64,000 nucleotides of DNA, taken from assembly GCA_903938445.1 (NCBI GenBank), contig CAJADG010000082.1:1-64000 (forward strand). Direction: 5' to 3'. Below, one piece after another: positions 19,538 through 29,854 of the stretch. Every line of letters begins with the position of its first letter. Position 1 is the stretch's first letter. The notes beneath the pieces are model-generated. The model worked only from the letters and a program-made list of their open reading frames with translations, was not told where the DNA came from and did not search any database. The translations under genes were made by a program, and so were the position numbers. This DNA comes from an uncultured Bacteroidota bacterium (GTDB lineage Bacteria > Bacteroidota > Bacteroidia > Chitinophagales > Chitinophagaceae).

Positions 19538-21940
19538 ATGAAAACAATTTTTTACAAATTCTTATTTTGCTTAGCACTAATTTTCTTTTTTAATAAAGGA
19601 CAAGCACAAGTGATTGATTCGGTGATGAATATTTATGAGGAGCAATATCCGCATGAAAAAATTCACATACAATTGGATAGATCCATTTACAATATTGGTG
19701 AAACACTTTTTTACAAATTATATTTACTCAATGGTATAGAGTGGACCAGCCTAAGTAAAAACGTATATGTAATTTGGTATGATAATAATGGTAATTTTTT
19801 AAAAGAAACGGTTGCTCCTTTATTTCAATCCTCTGCAAAAGGGAGCTTTGATATTCCTAAAGATTATAAAGGCGAATTTTTACATCTTAAAGCTTATACA
19901 AGATGGATGTTAAATGACGATAGCGTTTTTTTATACGAAAGAAATATCCCTATCAACATTGCAAATTCAACCAATATTAAAACAGTTAGTATTTCAAAAA
20001 CTAGGGTGGAGGTTTTTCCAGAAGGGGGAAATTTAGTAAATGATTTAAAAAGTAAAATAGCATTTAAAGCAACTAATGAAGCTGGTTCACCGGTTTTTAT
20101 AAAAGGATTTCTTGTAAATAATAAAAACAAAGTATTAGATACCATAAAAGTTGCGCATGACGGGATGGGAATAGTTAAATTAAAACCTATTGCTGGTGAA
20201 ACTTATCAATTAAACTGGTCAGATAATGTTGGTCAAAAGGGTAGCACTCCCATTATGTCTGCTAAAACATCAGGGGTGGTTATGAATGTGAGTATGGATA
20301 ATGAAAAGGCCTATGTAATTGTAGAAAGATCATTTGATGTGCCTGATAATTTTAGAAAAATGAGATTACTGGTGCACCAAAATCAACACCTCATTTATAA
20401 AGTAGATTTTAAAGGTGAAGATCGTATTGCACAAAAAGCTAGTTTACCAATTGATGAATTACCAACAGGAATAGTTCAAATTTCATTATTTACATATGAT
20501 TGGTTGCCAATTGCCGAAAGAATTATTTTGGTAAATAATCGTTTACATGAATACAACGCCCAGGTTTCTATTCAAATTAGCAATGTAAATAAAAGAGGAA
20601 AAAATGTTTTAGAATTATTGGTTAAAGATACTACCGCAGCGAATATGTCCATGGCCATTACGGATGCATCGGTAGTGATTCCAGAACAACAAACCATTTA
20701 TTCCGATTTCCTATTGAGCAATGAGATTAAGGGACGTGTATACAATCCAGCTTATTATTTTTCGAGTGATGCCGATAGTGTTGCTGCACATTTAGATTTA
20801 GTTATGCTCACTAATGGTTGGAGAAAATTTGATTGGGATAAAATTAAAAATGCAGTGTTACCCAAACAAATATATCCTGTAGAAACTGATTTAATGAAGA
20901 TTACAGGTAAGGTATATGGAAACAACTCCAAAACACTCAATGAAAATTTACTATTAAATTTAATTGTACGCGCAAAAGATAGCAGTAAAAAATTATTGTT
21001 TTTACAAGTACAAAAAGATGGAAGCTTTGTAGATAAGTCTGCCTTCTTTTATGATACATCAAAAATTTACTATGCTTTAAATGGAAAGTCAAATATCAGT
21101 GCACCTGTGATTAATTTTGAAAATGGATTATTAAATCAAAGTTTTAAAAAGATAAATTTAGATTCGGACCGTTTTTTGTCCACTTGGAGCGATAGCCTTG
21201 CTAGGGTTAAGTTAAATGCAATTTTATTAGAACAAGAGCGTCAAAGAAAAATGCAAGAATCCCTTACACTTAGTCAAGTAGTTGTAAAGGCTAAAGTGAA
21301 ATCGCCTATTCAATTATTAGATGAAAAATATGCAAAAGGTTTGTTTGCAGGAAACGATGGAATGTCATTTGATTTAACATCAGACGCAAATATGGTTGCC
21401 TCCATTGACATCTTAACTTACTTACAAGCAAAAGTCCCTGGACTTACTATCACTACGAATGGTCAACCATCTGCTACATGGAGAGGATCTAATACCGATT
21501 TCTTTTTAAATGAAATGAATACCACCATTGATCAAGTGCAATCCTTAAATATTGCTGACATCGCATACATTAAAGCATTACGTCCTCCATTTTTTGGATC
21601 TGTTGGTGGTGGCAGTGGTGGTGCGATTGCGATTTATACAAAACAAGGTGGATACAATAGAGGGAAACCTGACAATAGTAAAGGAATGGAATATGCAGTC
21701 CTTGGAGGTTACTCTGTTTTTAAAGAATTTTATAATCCTAGTTATGATAAACCTGCAGAAAATTTTGAAGTAGATAATCGCGCCACTATTTATTGGAACC
21801 CATATTTACTTACCAATAAAAAGAGCTCAAGGGTGCGTATTGAATTTTATAATAACGACATTAGTAAAAGATTACAAATTGTTTTAGAAGGGATTAACGC
21901 CAATGGGAAATTAGCAAGAGTGGTGAAATATATTGAATAA
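19538..21940 (+). CDS. MG2-like and TonB-plug-like domain protein lacking a beta-barrel
   Basis: 800 aa; HIQLDRSIYNIGETLFYKLY, plug-like LTYLQAKVPGL...GGGSGGAIAIYTKQG; ends too soon for a barrel. Confidence 0.65.
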   Translation: MKTIFYKFLFCLALIFFFNKGQAQVIDSVMNIYEEQYPHEKIHIQLDRSIYNIGETLFYKLYLLNGIEWTSLSKNVYVIWYDNNGNFLKETVAPLFQSSAKGSFDIPKDYKGEFLHLKAYTRWMLNDDSVFLYERNIPINIANSTNIKTVSISKTRVEVFPEGGNLVNDLKSKIAFKATNEAGSPVFIKGFLVNNKNKVLDTIKVAHDGMGIVKLKPIAGETYQLNWSDNVGQKGSTPIMSAKTSGVVMNVSMDNEKAYVIVERSFDVPDNFRKMRLLVHQNQHLIYKVDFKGEDRIAQKASLPIDELPTGIVQISLFTYDWLPIAERIILVNNRLHEYNAQVSIQISNVNKRGKNVLELLVKDTTAANMSMAITDASVVIPEQQTIYSDFLLSNEIKGRVYNPAYYFSSDADSVAAHLDLVMLTNGWRKFDWDKIKNAVLPKQIYPVETDLMKITGKVYGNNSKTLNENLLLNLIVRAKDSSKKLLFLQVQKDGSFVDKSAFFYDTSKIYYALNGKSNISAPVINFENGLLNQSFKKINLDSDRFLSTWSDSLARVKLNAILLEQERQRKMQESLTLSQVVVKAKVKSPIQLLDEKYAKGLFAGNDGMSFDLTSDANMVASIDILTYLQAKVPGLTITTNGQPSATWRGSNTDFFLNEMNTTIDQVQSLNIADIAYIKALRPPFFGSVGGGSGGAIAIYTKQGGYNRGKPDNSKGMEYAVLGGYSVFKEFYNPSYDKPAENFEVDNRATIYWNPYLLTNKKSSRVRIEFYNNDISKRLQIVLEGINANGKLARVVKYIE

Positions 21941-21964
21941 CTAATTTCATGGTGAGACATAAAC

Positions 21965-21998
21965 AAAAAAGACCTCAACTTTCGTTGAGGTCTTTTTT
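21965..21998. terminator. Bidirectional terminator between 19538-21940 (+) and tRNA-Phe (-)
   Basis: AAAAAAGACCTCAAC-TTTC-GTTGAGGTCTTTTTT. Confidence 0.9.
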
Positions 21999-22009
21999 GT
22001 GAGTTTTTG

Positions 22010-22082
22010 TGGCACCACCCGGGCTCGAACCGGGGACACAAGGATTTTCAGTCCTTTGCTCTACCAACTGAGCTACAGCGCC
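22010..22082 (-). tRNA. tRNA-Phe(GAA)
   Basis: Minus strand GGCGCTGTAGCTCAGTTGGTAGAGCAAAGGACTGAAAATCCTTGTGTCCCCGGTTCGAGCCCGGGTGGTGCCA; cloverleaf, anticodon GAA, 3' CCA not encoded. Confidence 0.95.
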
Positions 22083-22125
22083 ATCGGAATTAAATCCATC
22101 CTTACAAATTGCTTTGTTCGGGCAG

Positions 22126-22157
22126 CAAATATAGCATAGGCCGCCTTAAATAGCAAA
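22126..22157 (-). promoter_or_regulatory. Promoter of tRNA-Phe (TTTG-N20-TATATTTG)
   Basis: Minus strand TTTG (22154-22157), 20-nt spacer, TATATTTG (22126-22133). Confidence 0.75.
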
Positions 22158-22206
22158 AAAATAGGCTTGTTTATTGAAATTCATTGAAAAATATAGAAAA
22201 GTCAAA

Positions 22207-23091
22207 CTAGGCTACTGCTGCCACTACAAAAAAGCTAATCATTATTAATACCAAGCCAGCCCATTGTTTAAGACTTAGTCTTTCTTTAAAAAACATAAAA
22301 CCTAAAAGCACCGATAGCAATTGACTACTTATGATTAAAATATTAATAACCATGATAGGAAGGTATTGATAGGAAATATTAATAGCTAGTCCACCTGCTA
22401 CCAATAAAATACCCTGAACAATATAAGTTTGAATATGAATTGCCTTTACATATTTGAATAGCTGATTGAATAAACCATCTCGCACTACCAACACCAATCC
22501 AAACAACATGGCAGTTGTTTCAATGACAAAACTAAAACCAAGCGGACCCCACCAGCCAATAGGAAATTTATACAAAGCATAAGAACTTCCCCAGAAAAAA
22601 CTAGAAGCCAAACCATAAAGTACTCCTGTTTTTTGCTCTTTCGCACTTGCGTGTTCTGAACCATCTATATACAATAACAATAAGCCACCTGTTGATAAAA
22701 TAAATGCATATAAATACGGCATTTTCCAAATTTCACCTACTACAAAAACGGCAGTTAATATGGTAAACACTTTTAATGCAGACACAGGTACCACAACGCT
22801 TACGGGCGCTTTTTGAATACCACGTAAAAAAAACAGTAACCCAAAAATATTAAAAACACAAATCGCAATGGTCAATAATAATTGTTGATCAAGGGCTAAG
22901 TTGCGCACGGTCCAACCTGTAAAAAAAGGATGGGCTCTAAATCCAAAATATAAAATGGCAAAAACACCAGAGGCAAAAATTCCTCTATAAAACATACCTA
23001 TTTGATAAGGAATCGTTTGCGTTACTTTTTTCCAATATGCATTACTAATGGCAAAACAAAAAGCACCAATTAAAACAAAAAGTATACCCAT
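22207..23091 (-). CDS. EamA/DMT-family transporter
   Basis: 294 aa, about ten TM segments, duplicated EamA architecture. Confidence 0.85.
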   Translation of the reverse strand: MGILFVLIGAFCFAISNAYWKKVTQTIPYQIGMFYRGIFASGVFAILYFGFRAHPFFTGWTVRNLALDQQLLLTIAICVFNIFGLLFFLRGIQKAPVSVVVPVSALKVFTILTAVFVVGEIWKMPYLYAFILSTGGLLLLYIDGSEHASAKEQKTGVLYGLASSFFWGSSYALYKFPIGWWGPLGFSFVIETTAMLFGLVLVVRDGLFNQLFKYVKAIHIQTYIVQGILLVAGGLAINISYQYLPIMVINILIISSQLLSVLLGFMFFKERLSLKQWAGLVLIMISFFVVAAVA

Positions 23092-23093
23092 AT

Positions 23094-24554
23094 TTAGTAT
23101 TCACAGTTATTGGGAGTCCTTGCAAAAGCAATTACATCTCTAATATTGGTCATGCCCGTAACAAATTGTACCATACGCTCAAAACCCAATCCAAATCCAG
23201 CATGTGGCACGCTACCAAAGCGTCTTGTATCTAAATAATAACTCATTTCTTCTAATGGAATATGCATATCACGCATTCTTTGCTCCAATTTTTCTAAACG
23301 CTCTTCTCTTTGAGAACCTCCCACAATTTCTCCAATTCCTGGCGCTAAAATGTCCATCGCAGCCACCGTTTCTTTACCCGCTTCACAACCATCATTCATG
23401 CGCATATAAAATGCCTTGATAGCAGCAGGGTAATTGGTTACGATGACTGGTTTTTTAAAATGTTGTTCCACTAAATATCGCTCATGTTCACTTTGCAAAT
23501 CAATTCCCCACTTCACATCATATTGGAATTTCTTTTTCTTATAGTGATTGCTATTTAATAAAATATCAATTGCTTCGGTATAAGTAATTCTTTCAAAGCC
23601 GTTTTCTAAAACAAATTTTAATTTTTCAATTAAACCTAAGCCACTTCTTTTTTCTGTTGGCAATTGTTTTTCTTCTTCCGCTAAACGACTGTCTAAAAAT
23701 TGCAAATCATCTGCATTATGTTTCATAACATAATCTATCAAATGTTTAATGAAATCTTCGGCCAAATTCATATTATCTTCTAAATCATTAAACGCCACTT
23801 CGGGTTCAATCATCCAAAATTCTGCTAAGTGTCTAGTTGTATTTGAATTTTCAGCACGGAAGGTTGGGCCAAATGTATAAATGTCTGAAAAGGCCATGGC
23901 GCCTAGCTCTCCTTCCAATTGACCACTCACTGTTAAGTTGGTGCTCTTACCAAAAAAGTCTTGTGTAAAATCAATTTCACCTGCATCATTTTTTGGAGCA
24001 CCTTCTAATGGAAGTGTAGTTACGCGAAACATTTCACCAGCACCTTCGGCATCACTACTTGTAATAATAGGTGTATGTAAATATAAAAATCCACGCTCAT
24101 TAAAAAACTGATGCACCGCAAAAGCCAATGAATGTCTGATACGAAAAACAGATCCGAAAGTATTAGTTCTAAAACGCAAATGCGCTTTTTCTCTTAAAAA
24201 TTCAAGAGAATGTTTTTTAGGTTGTAATGGATATTTTTCTGCATCACTATCTCCTAAAATTTCAATACTAGTTGCTTTGACTTCTACAGTTTGTCCTTTA
24301 CCTTGACTTTCCACCACAATGCCCTTTACTTTCAAAGAAGCACCTGTTGTAACACGCTTTAATAATGCATCATCAAATTCACCCAAACTTGCCACCACTT
24401 GAACATTATTATTAGTGCTACCGTCATTTAAGGCTATAAACTGATTATTACGGAAAGTGCGAACCCATCCCATAACCACCACTTCGGAACCCACCGCACT
24501 AGCAGCATCTGTGCCACTTAGCAATTGCTTGATTTTTACTCTTTGATTGAACAT
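23094..24554 (-). CDS. asnS: Asparaginyl-tRNA synthetase
   Basis: OB-fold [20 protein letters not shown]; class II motifs [33 protein letters not shown]. Confidence 0.95.
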   Translation of the reverse strand: MFNQRVKIKQLLSGTDAASAVGSEVVVMGWVRTFRNNQFIALNDGSTNNNVQVVASLGEFDDALLKRVTTGASLKVKGIVVESQGKGQTVEVKATSIEILGDSDAEKYPLQPKKHSLEFLREKAHLRFRTNTFGSVFRIRHSLAFAVHQFFNERGFLYLHTPIITSSDAEGAGEMFRVTTLPLEGAPKNDAGEIDFTQDFFGKSTNLTVSGQLEGELGAMAFSDIYTFGPTFRAENSNTTRHLAEFWMIEPEVAFNDLEDNMNLAEDFIKHLIDYVMKHNADDLQFLDSRLAEEEKQLPTEKRSGLGLIEKLKFVLENGFERITYTEAIDILLNSNHYKKKKFQYDVKWGIDLQSEHERYLVEQHFKKPVIVTNYPAAIKAFYMRMNDGCEAGKETVAAMDILAPGIGEIVGGSQREERLEKLEQRMRDMHIPLEEMSYYLDTRRFGSVPHAGFGLGFERMVQFVTGMTNIRDVIAFARTPNNCEY

Positions 24555-24580
24555 ATGACTTATTTGAACTATTTGGAAGG

Positions 24581-24588
24581 CAAAGATA
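24581..24588 (-). promoter_or_regulatory. -7 element upstream of asnS (TATCTTTG)
   Basis: TAnnTTTG on the minus strand; no clear -33 element seen. Confidence 0.5.
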
Positions 24589-24772
24589 ACCCATAAAAAA
24601 TTGTTTTTTTATTGAAAAACTGCTTAACATTGCATTAGAAAGCAATGATTAACCGTTTTGTTCCAATTGCTTTATCATAAAGCGGCCCTACCATCTGGAC
24701 CAATACCTCAATAAACAGATCCTCAAAATCCTCCGAAGAGATTCGATTTTTAAATAAATTATAAGATTTACA

Positions 24773-26329
24773 GTGCAAGAAAAAGACGACAAACCAAAAA
24801 GGGGACGCAAGCCCGTTGCTGCTCCCGCTACTAAGTCCGCTAAAGCAGAAAAAACAGCACCAGCAAAAGAAGAAGCAGCACCAAGGGCCAGAAAGCCTAT
24901 TGCTAAAAAAGCTGTTGCAGGTGAAGGTGAAAATCAAAGTATTGATGATAAAGCTTCAAAAATAGCGGCTCAACTATTTGGTGATGAGAGTGCCGCTAGT
25001 GCGCCCGCTCCAGAAGTAGCATCATCAAATGCTGGGCAAGAAGGTCCGACAGCCGGTTCTCAAGAAGCTACCGACCCACAAACAGGTCAACCTGTTGGAC
25101 AAAATGGTGGCCATCCAAATGGAGATTTCCGCGGACAAAGAGGGCCTGGTCAAGGTCAACACCAACACCAAAATAGACATCAACCTAAAAAAGAGCCAGC
25201 ATTTAATATAGAATTTGACGGTGCAATTCCATCCGAAGGTGTTTTAGAAATGATGCCAGATGGTTATGGTTTTTTAAGAAGCTCGGACTATAACTATTTA
25301 TCTTCTCCCGATGACGTTTACGTTTCGCCATCTCAAATAAAATTATTTGGATTAAAAACAGGTGACACCGTACAAGGCTCGGTACGTCCTCCCAAAGAAG
25401 GGGAAAAATATTTTGCTTTAACAAAGGTGGATTTTGTCAATGGTAAAAAACCAGACGAAATTCGTGATCGTATTCCTTTCGATTATTTAACTCCACTTTT
25501 CCCTTTTGAAAAATTAAATTTATATACAACTGCTACTAATTACAGTACACGTATCATGGATTTATTTACACCAATTGGTAAAGGACAACGTGGATTATTA
25601 GTTGCACAACCTAAAGTGGGTAAAACCATGTTATTAAAGGAAGTCGCTAATGCCATTGCCGCAAACCATCCAGAATGTTATTTAATGGTGGTGCTAGTGG
25701 ATGAGCGTCCAGAGGAAGTTACAGATGTGGAGCGTTCTGTAAAAGCAGAAGTGATTGCATCTACTTTTGATGAGCCTGCAGAAAAGCACGTGAAGGTTTC
25801 AACCATGGCTTTACAAAAAGCAAAACGCTTAGTAGAGTGTGGACACGATGTTGTTATTTTATTAGATTCTATTACGCGTTTAGCACGTGCACATAATACC
25901 GTTGCTCCAAGTTCTGGTAAAGTTTTATCAGGTGGTGTGGAAGCAAATGCGATGCAAAAACCAAAACAATTTTTTGGTGCTGCACGTAAAATAGAAAATG
26001 GTGGCTCTTTAACCATTATCGCTACAGCCCTTGTGGATACTGGTTCTAAGATGGATGAGGTTATCTTTGAAGAGTTCAAGGGTACGGGTAATATGGAATT
26101 AGTGTTAGATCGACGTTTAGCGAATAAACGTATTTTCCCAGCGATTGATTTAACCGGTTCAAGTACACGTCGCGATGATTTATTATTATCTGCAGATGTA
26201 TTACAAAGAATGAATATTTTAAGATTATTCTTGAATGATATGAATACCGACGAAGCGATGAATGAATTATTAAAACGTATGCGCGGTACAAGAGACAACG
26301 AAGAATTTTTAGCGAGCATGAATCGTTAG
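24773..26329 (+). CDS. rho: Transcription termination factor Rho with disordered N-terminal region, GTG start
   Basis: [49 protein letters not shown]; in-frame TAA at 24755 precludes a longer ORF. Confidence 0.92.
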   Translation: MQEKDDKPKRGRKPVAAPATKSAKAEKTAPAKEEAAPRARKPIAKKAVAGEGENQSIDDKASKIAAQLFGDESAASAPAPEVASSNAGQEGPTAGSQEATDPQTGQPVGQNGGHPNGDFRGQRGPGQGQHQHQNRHQPKKEPAFNIEFDGAIPSEGVLEMMPDGYGFLRSSDYNYLSSPDDVYVSPSQIKLFGLKTGDTVQGSVRPPKEGEKYFALTKVDFVNGKKPDEIRDRIPFDYLTPLFPFEKLNLYTTATNYSTRIMDLFTPIGKGQRGLLVAQPKVGKTMLLKEVANAIAANHPECYLMVVLVDERPEEVTDVERSVKAEVIASTFDEPAEKHVKVSTMALQKAKRLVECGHDVVILLDSITRLARAHNTVAPSSGKVLSGGVEANAMQKPKQFFGAARKIENGGSLTIIATALVDTGSKMDEVIFEEFKGTGNMELVLDRRLANKRIFPAIDLTGSSTRRDDLLLSADVLQRMNILRLFLNDMNTDEAMNELLKRMRGTRDNEEFLASMNR

Positions 26330-26397
26330 AAATAAAAAGGAATTTAAACTTTTCTACACATCATTCGATTTCGCGAATTCTTCTCTTATGATTTTTC

Positions 26398-26427
26398 AAA
26401 GGCACCCTATAAACGGGTGCCTTTTTA
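26398..26427 (+). terminator. Rho-independent terminator after rho
   Basis: GGCACCC-TATAAAC-GGGTGCC-TTTTT. Confidence 0.85.
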
Positions 26428-26435
26428 TTGCGGAA

Positions 26436-27008
26436 TTAGTCCTTGAAATAATTATTATTTTCTATTTCTTCGCGTACTTTTTCGGGAACCAAATAACGAA
26501 TGGTGATTCCTTCTTTTCGATTATTTCGAATTAATGTTGCAGATAATTCAAGCATGGGGGCTTCTAAATAAATAATATTTGCACCATGTGTTTCTGTGAT
26601 TTCAAACCCTGGTCTTCTATAAACAATGAAACTGTAGTTTTTTATAAGTGTTTCAAAGTTTTTCCACTTCGGTAAATTCTGAAAACTATCACCACCCATG
26701 ATCACCGAAAATTCATGTTGAGGATACTGCTCTTGTAAATAAGTTAAAGTATCAATGGTATAAGAAGGCTTGGGCAATTTAAATTCAATATCAGAAACGC
26801 GAAGCTGTGGATCATCTTCAATTGCAATTTGCGCTAAATGCAATCTATCATATTCATTCAATAAACTGCTTTGTGCTTTATGTGGATTTTGAGGAGACAC
26901 TACCAACCAAACTTGTTTTAAGTCGGAGTGATTGGCAATATAACTTGCCACCATTAAGTGACCATTATGAATGGGATTGAAACTACCAAAGAATAAACCT
27001 ATTTTCAT
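26436..27008 (-). CDS. nadD: Nicotinate-nucleotide adenylyltransferase
   Basis: MKIGLFFGSFNPIHNGHLMVA, ELSATLIRNN. Confidence 0.93.
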   Translation of the reverse strand: MKIGLFFGSFNPIHNGHLMVASYIANHSDLKQVWLVVSPQNPHKAQSSLLNEYDRLHLAQIAIEDDPQLRVSDIEFKLPKPSYTIDTLTYLQEQYPQHEFSVIMGGDSFQNLPKWKNFETLIKNYSFIVYRRPGFEITETHGANIIYLEAPMLELSATLIRNNRKEGITIRYLVPEKVREEIENNNYFKD

Positions 27009-27037
27009 CTTAATTAATTGATTATCAATTGTTTAAA

Positions 27038-27265
27038 TTAAATTGCAGGTGTAATTAAAATGCTTTCGGCCTCATCCATTCTTAAGCTTAATTGATAGCC
27101 AGCTACTGAAATACTTATTGGGTCACCAAGTGGAGCTATTTGTTCTACCGTAATATATTCACCCGGTATACAGCCCATTTCCATTAATTTTAAAAAGATT
27201 TCGTCATTTTCAAATGAATGAATAACACCAGACTCTCCAATATTTAGTTCAGATAGTTTCTTCAT
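27038..27265 (-). CDS. Stand-alone FeoA-domain protein
   Basis: MKKLSELNIGESGVIHSF...LKLMEMGCIPGEYITVEQIAPLGDPI; ATG at 27265 preferred over track start 27364. Confidence 0.85.
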   Translation of the reverse strand: MKKLSELNIGESGVIHSFENDEIFLKLMEMGCIPGEYITVEQIAPLGDPISISVAGYQLSLRMDEAESILITPAI

Positions 27266-27274
27266 AATAGAATA

Positions 27275-27282
27275 CAAATATA
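27275..27282 (-). promoter_or_regulatory. -7 element (TATATTTG) of the FeoA-like gene
   Basis: Minus strand TATATTTG-TATTCTATT-ATG. Confidence 0.5.
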
Positions 27283-27366
27283 CTTTCAATCTAAGACAAA
27301 TACTTACGAGATTTGGAGCAATAATTTTGGCAATAATTCGTATAAATATTTGAAAGACATTCAACT

Positions 27367-27813
27367 ATGAGTATGACTATTTCATTTAATAAAGCTGATA
27401 AGAACATAAGCCTGGGAAACAGAGTTGCCTTAAAATTGTTCTTAGAAAAGCAAATGAAAAAGGAAGGTATTCGAATTGAGTTTCTTCAGTATGTTTTTTG
27501 CTCTGATAAGTATTTGTTGGAGATCAATAAGCAGTTTTTAAACCACGATTACTATACCGATATTATCAGTTTTGATTTATCAGAGGTAAAAGGGGAACTT
27601 ATTGGAGACATCTATATAAGTGTGGACCGTGTGAAGGAGAATGCGAAATTGATAAAGACCACACAGGCTAATGAATTATTAAGGGTAATATTTCACGGTG
27701 CCTTACATTTTTGTGGATACAAGGACAAGAAGCCTGCTGATACCAAACTAATGAGGTCCATGGAGGACAAATGGTTGAGAATGTTCCATGTGGAACACTC
27801 GAAGTCGAAATAG
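27367..27813 (+). CDS. ybeY: rRNA maturation endoribonuclease YbeY
   Basis: FLNHDYYTDIISFDL, GDIYISVDRVKENA, LLRVIFHGALHFCGYKD. Confidence 0.93.
   Translation: MSMTISFNKADKNISLGNRVALKLFLEKQMKKEGIRIEFLQYVFCSDKYLLEINKQFLNHDYYTDIISFDLSEVKGELIGDIYISVDRVKENAKLIKTTQANELLRVIFHGALHFCGYKDKKPADTKLMRSMEDKWLRMFHVEHSKSK
27782..27797. promoter_or_regulatory. parS-like palindrome 1 (TGTTCCATGTGGAACA)
   Basis: 16-bp near-perfect palindrome inside the 3' end of ybeY. Confidence 0.65.
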
Positions 27814-27828
27814 GGAAAAAATTTAGGA

Positions 27829-27844
27829 TGTTCCACGTGGAACG
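27829..27844. promoter_or_regulatory. parS-like palindrome 2 (TGTTCCACGTGGAACG)
   Basis: Perfect GTTCCACGTGGAAC core between ybeY and mnmG, 47 bp from palindrome 1. Confidence 0.75.
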
Positions 27845-27865
27845 TTTTAATATAACATACCATCT

Positions 27866-27873
27866 TATCTTTG
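27866..27873 (+). promoter_or_regulatory. -7 element of mnmG (TATCTTTG)
   Basis: TAnnTTTG 7 nt before the ATG at 27881. Confidence 0.6.
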
Positions 27874-27880
27874 CAATCTT

Positions 27881-29749
27881 ATGTTTCCAAAATACAATGT
27901 TATAGTAGTAGGGGCCGGTCATGCTGGATGTGAAGCAGCAGCGGCGGCGGCGAATATGGGTAGCAAGGTTTTACTTGTTACTATGAATATGCAGACCATT
28001 GCACAAATGAGCTGTAACCCTGCCATGGGCGGAATTGCCAAAGGACAAATTGTAAGAGAGATTGATGCGTTGGGTGGGTATAGTGGAATTGTTTCTGACT
28101 TAAGTACGATCCAGTTTAGAATGTTGAATAAGAGCAAGGGGCCTGCAATGTGGAGTCCAAGAACCCAAAATGACAGACACCTTTTTGCAGCTAAGTGGAG
28201 AGAAATGTTAGAGCAAACTCCGAATGTAGATTTTTACCAGGATTCTGTCAATGAATTAATTATAAAAAATGGTAAAGCTTGTGGGGTTAAAACAAGTCTT
28301 GGTCATTTGATTGAATCGGATGCGGTTGTAATTACCAGTGGTACTTTCTTAAATGGTATCATGCATATTGGAGAGAAACAAATTGGAGGTGGTCGTGTTG
28401 CTGAAAAAGCTGCTACAGGAATTACAGAGCAATTGGTTTCTTTTGGTATGGAATCAGATAGACTTAAAACAGGAACACCTCCAAGGGTAGACGGAAGAAG
28501 TTTGGATTATTCTAAAATGGAAGAGCAAAAAGGAGATGAAGAAGTAGTAGGATTTTCTTATTTGAATACGCCTAAAACAAAAGCATCCGAACAAAGATCT
28601 TGTTGGATAACGTATACAGATACTATTGTTCATGATATATTAAAAACAGGTTTCGACCGTAGCCCAATGTATGCGGGAAGAATTGAGGGAGTGGGCCCTA
28701 GATATTGTCCAAGTATTGAGGATAAGATTAACCGTTTTGCAGAAAGAGAAAGACACCAATTATTTGTAGAGCCAGAAGGATGGAATACAGTGGAAATATA
28801 TGTAAATGGCTTTAGTACAAGTTTACCAGAAGAAGTTCAATACGAAGCACTTCGTAGAGTTCCAGGTTTTGCGAATGCTAGAATGTTTAGACCGGGTTAT
28901 GCTATTGAGTACGACTTCTTTCAACCTACTCAATTAAAATATACACTAGAAACTAAAGCAATCGAAAATTTATATTTCGCCGGACAAATAAATGGAACAA
29001 CGGGTTATGAGGAAGCAGCTTGTCAAGGTATCATGGCCGGTATGAATGCGCATTTAAAAATAACGCATCAAGCTCCGTTTATTTTACACCGCAGTGATGC
29101 ATATATAGGTGTTTTAATTGATGACTTAATTGGTAAAGGAACCAATGAGCCTTATCGTATGTTTACATCACGTGCAGAATTTAGGACTTTGTTAAGACAA
29201 GATAATGCGGATTTAAGATTAACCGAAATCAGCTACAAACTAGGCCTAGCAAAGGAAGAGCGCATGCATCGTGTTGATTTAAAAAATAAAGAAGTTGCAG
29301 ATATTAAAAATATTTTAGCAAGTCAATCGATCGAACCATCAGAAATAAATGAGTTTTTAACTACGATTGAATCAGCAACTTTAAACGAAAAACAAAAGGC
29401 TGCAAAGTTAGTATTACGTCCCAATATTAGTCTTCAACAAATTATTGATAATAGCCAAAGTTTAAAAGAAGGCTTATTAAATAAAGAAACTGAATTTTTA
29501 GAACAAGCAGAAATTCAAATTAAGTACGAGCGCTATATTGAAAAAGAAAAAGAGATAGTAGATCGTATGGCATCATTGGAGAATTTAGTAATTCCTGAAA
29601 CTTTCGATTATGATAAAGTTGCGGCGCTTTCTATCGAAGCACTTCAAAAATTCAAGAAAATAAGACCAGTTACCATTGGACAAGCTAGCCGCATAAGCGG
29701 TGTGAATCCAAGTGATATCCAAATATTAATGGTTTATATGGGTCGTTAG
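27881..29749 (+). CDS. mnmG: tRNA uridine-5-carboxymethylaminomethyl(34) synthesis enzyme MnmG (GidA)
   Basis: VIVVGAGHAGCEAAAAAANMG, NPAMGGIAKGQIVREIDALGG, RLKTGTPPRVDGRSLDYS. Confidence 0.96.
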   Translation: MFPKYNVIVVGAGHAGCEAAAAAANMGSKVLLVTMNMQTIAQMSCNPAMGGIAKGQIVREIDALGGYSGIVSDLSTIQFRMLNKSKGPAMWSPRTQNDRHLFAAKWREMLEQTPNVDFYQDSVNELIIKNGKACGVKTSLGHLIESDAVVITSGTFLNGIMHIGEKQIGGGRVAEKAATGITEQLVSFGMESDRLKTGTPPRVDGRSLDYSKMEEQKGDEEVVGFSYLNTPKTKASEQRSCWITYTDTIVHDILKTGFDRSPMYAGRIEGVGPRYCPSIEDKINRFAERERHQLFVEPEGWNTVEIYVNGFSTSLPEEVQYEALRRVPGFANARMFRPGYAIEYDFFQPTQLKYTLETKAIENLYFAGQINGTTGYEEAACQGIMAGMNAHLKITHQAPFILHRSDAYIGVLIDDLIGKGTNEPYRMFTSRAEFRTLLRQDNADLRLTEISYKLGLAKEERMHRVDLKNKEVADIKNILASQSIEPSEINEFLTTIESATLNEKQKAAKLVLRPNISLQQIIDNSQSLKEGLLNKETEFLEQAEIQIKYERYIEKEKEIVDRMASLENLVIPETFDYDKVAALSIEALQKFKKIRPVTIGQASRISGVNPSDIQILMVYMGR

Positions 29750-29854
29750 GTTTTTAATTAAAACCATCTATCAAAAAATAAATATTGTTCTTTTTTGCAA
29801 AGAAGTATTTTAGTAGCTTTAGAATATTCTATCATTATTAAAATACTGTCGCGC

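Noticed and set aside
24635-24937. 100-aa minus-strand ORF overlapping the rho 5' end, with a plausible-looking C-terminus
   Set aside because: Its N-terminal half (Phe/Cys-rich) is the antisense of Lys/Ala-rich rho codons; no promoter or family match seen.
25678-26319. 213-aa ORF antisense to rho
   Set aside because: Covers conserved rho catalytic core; a codon-bias artefact.
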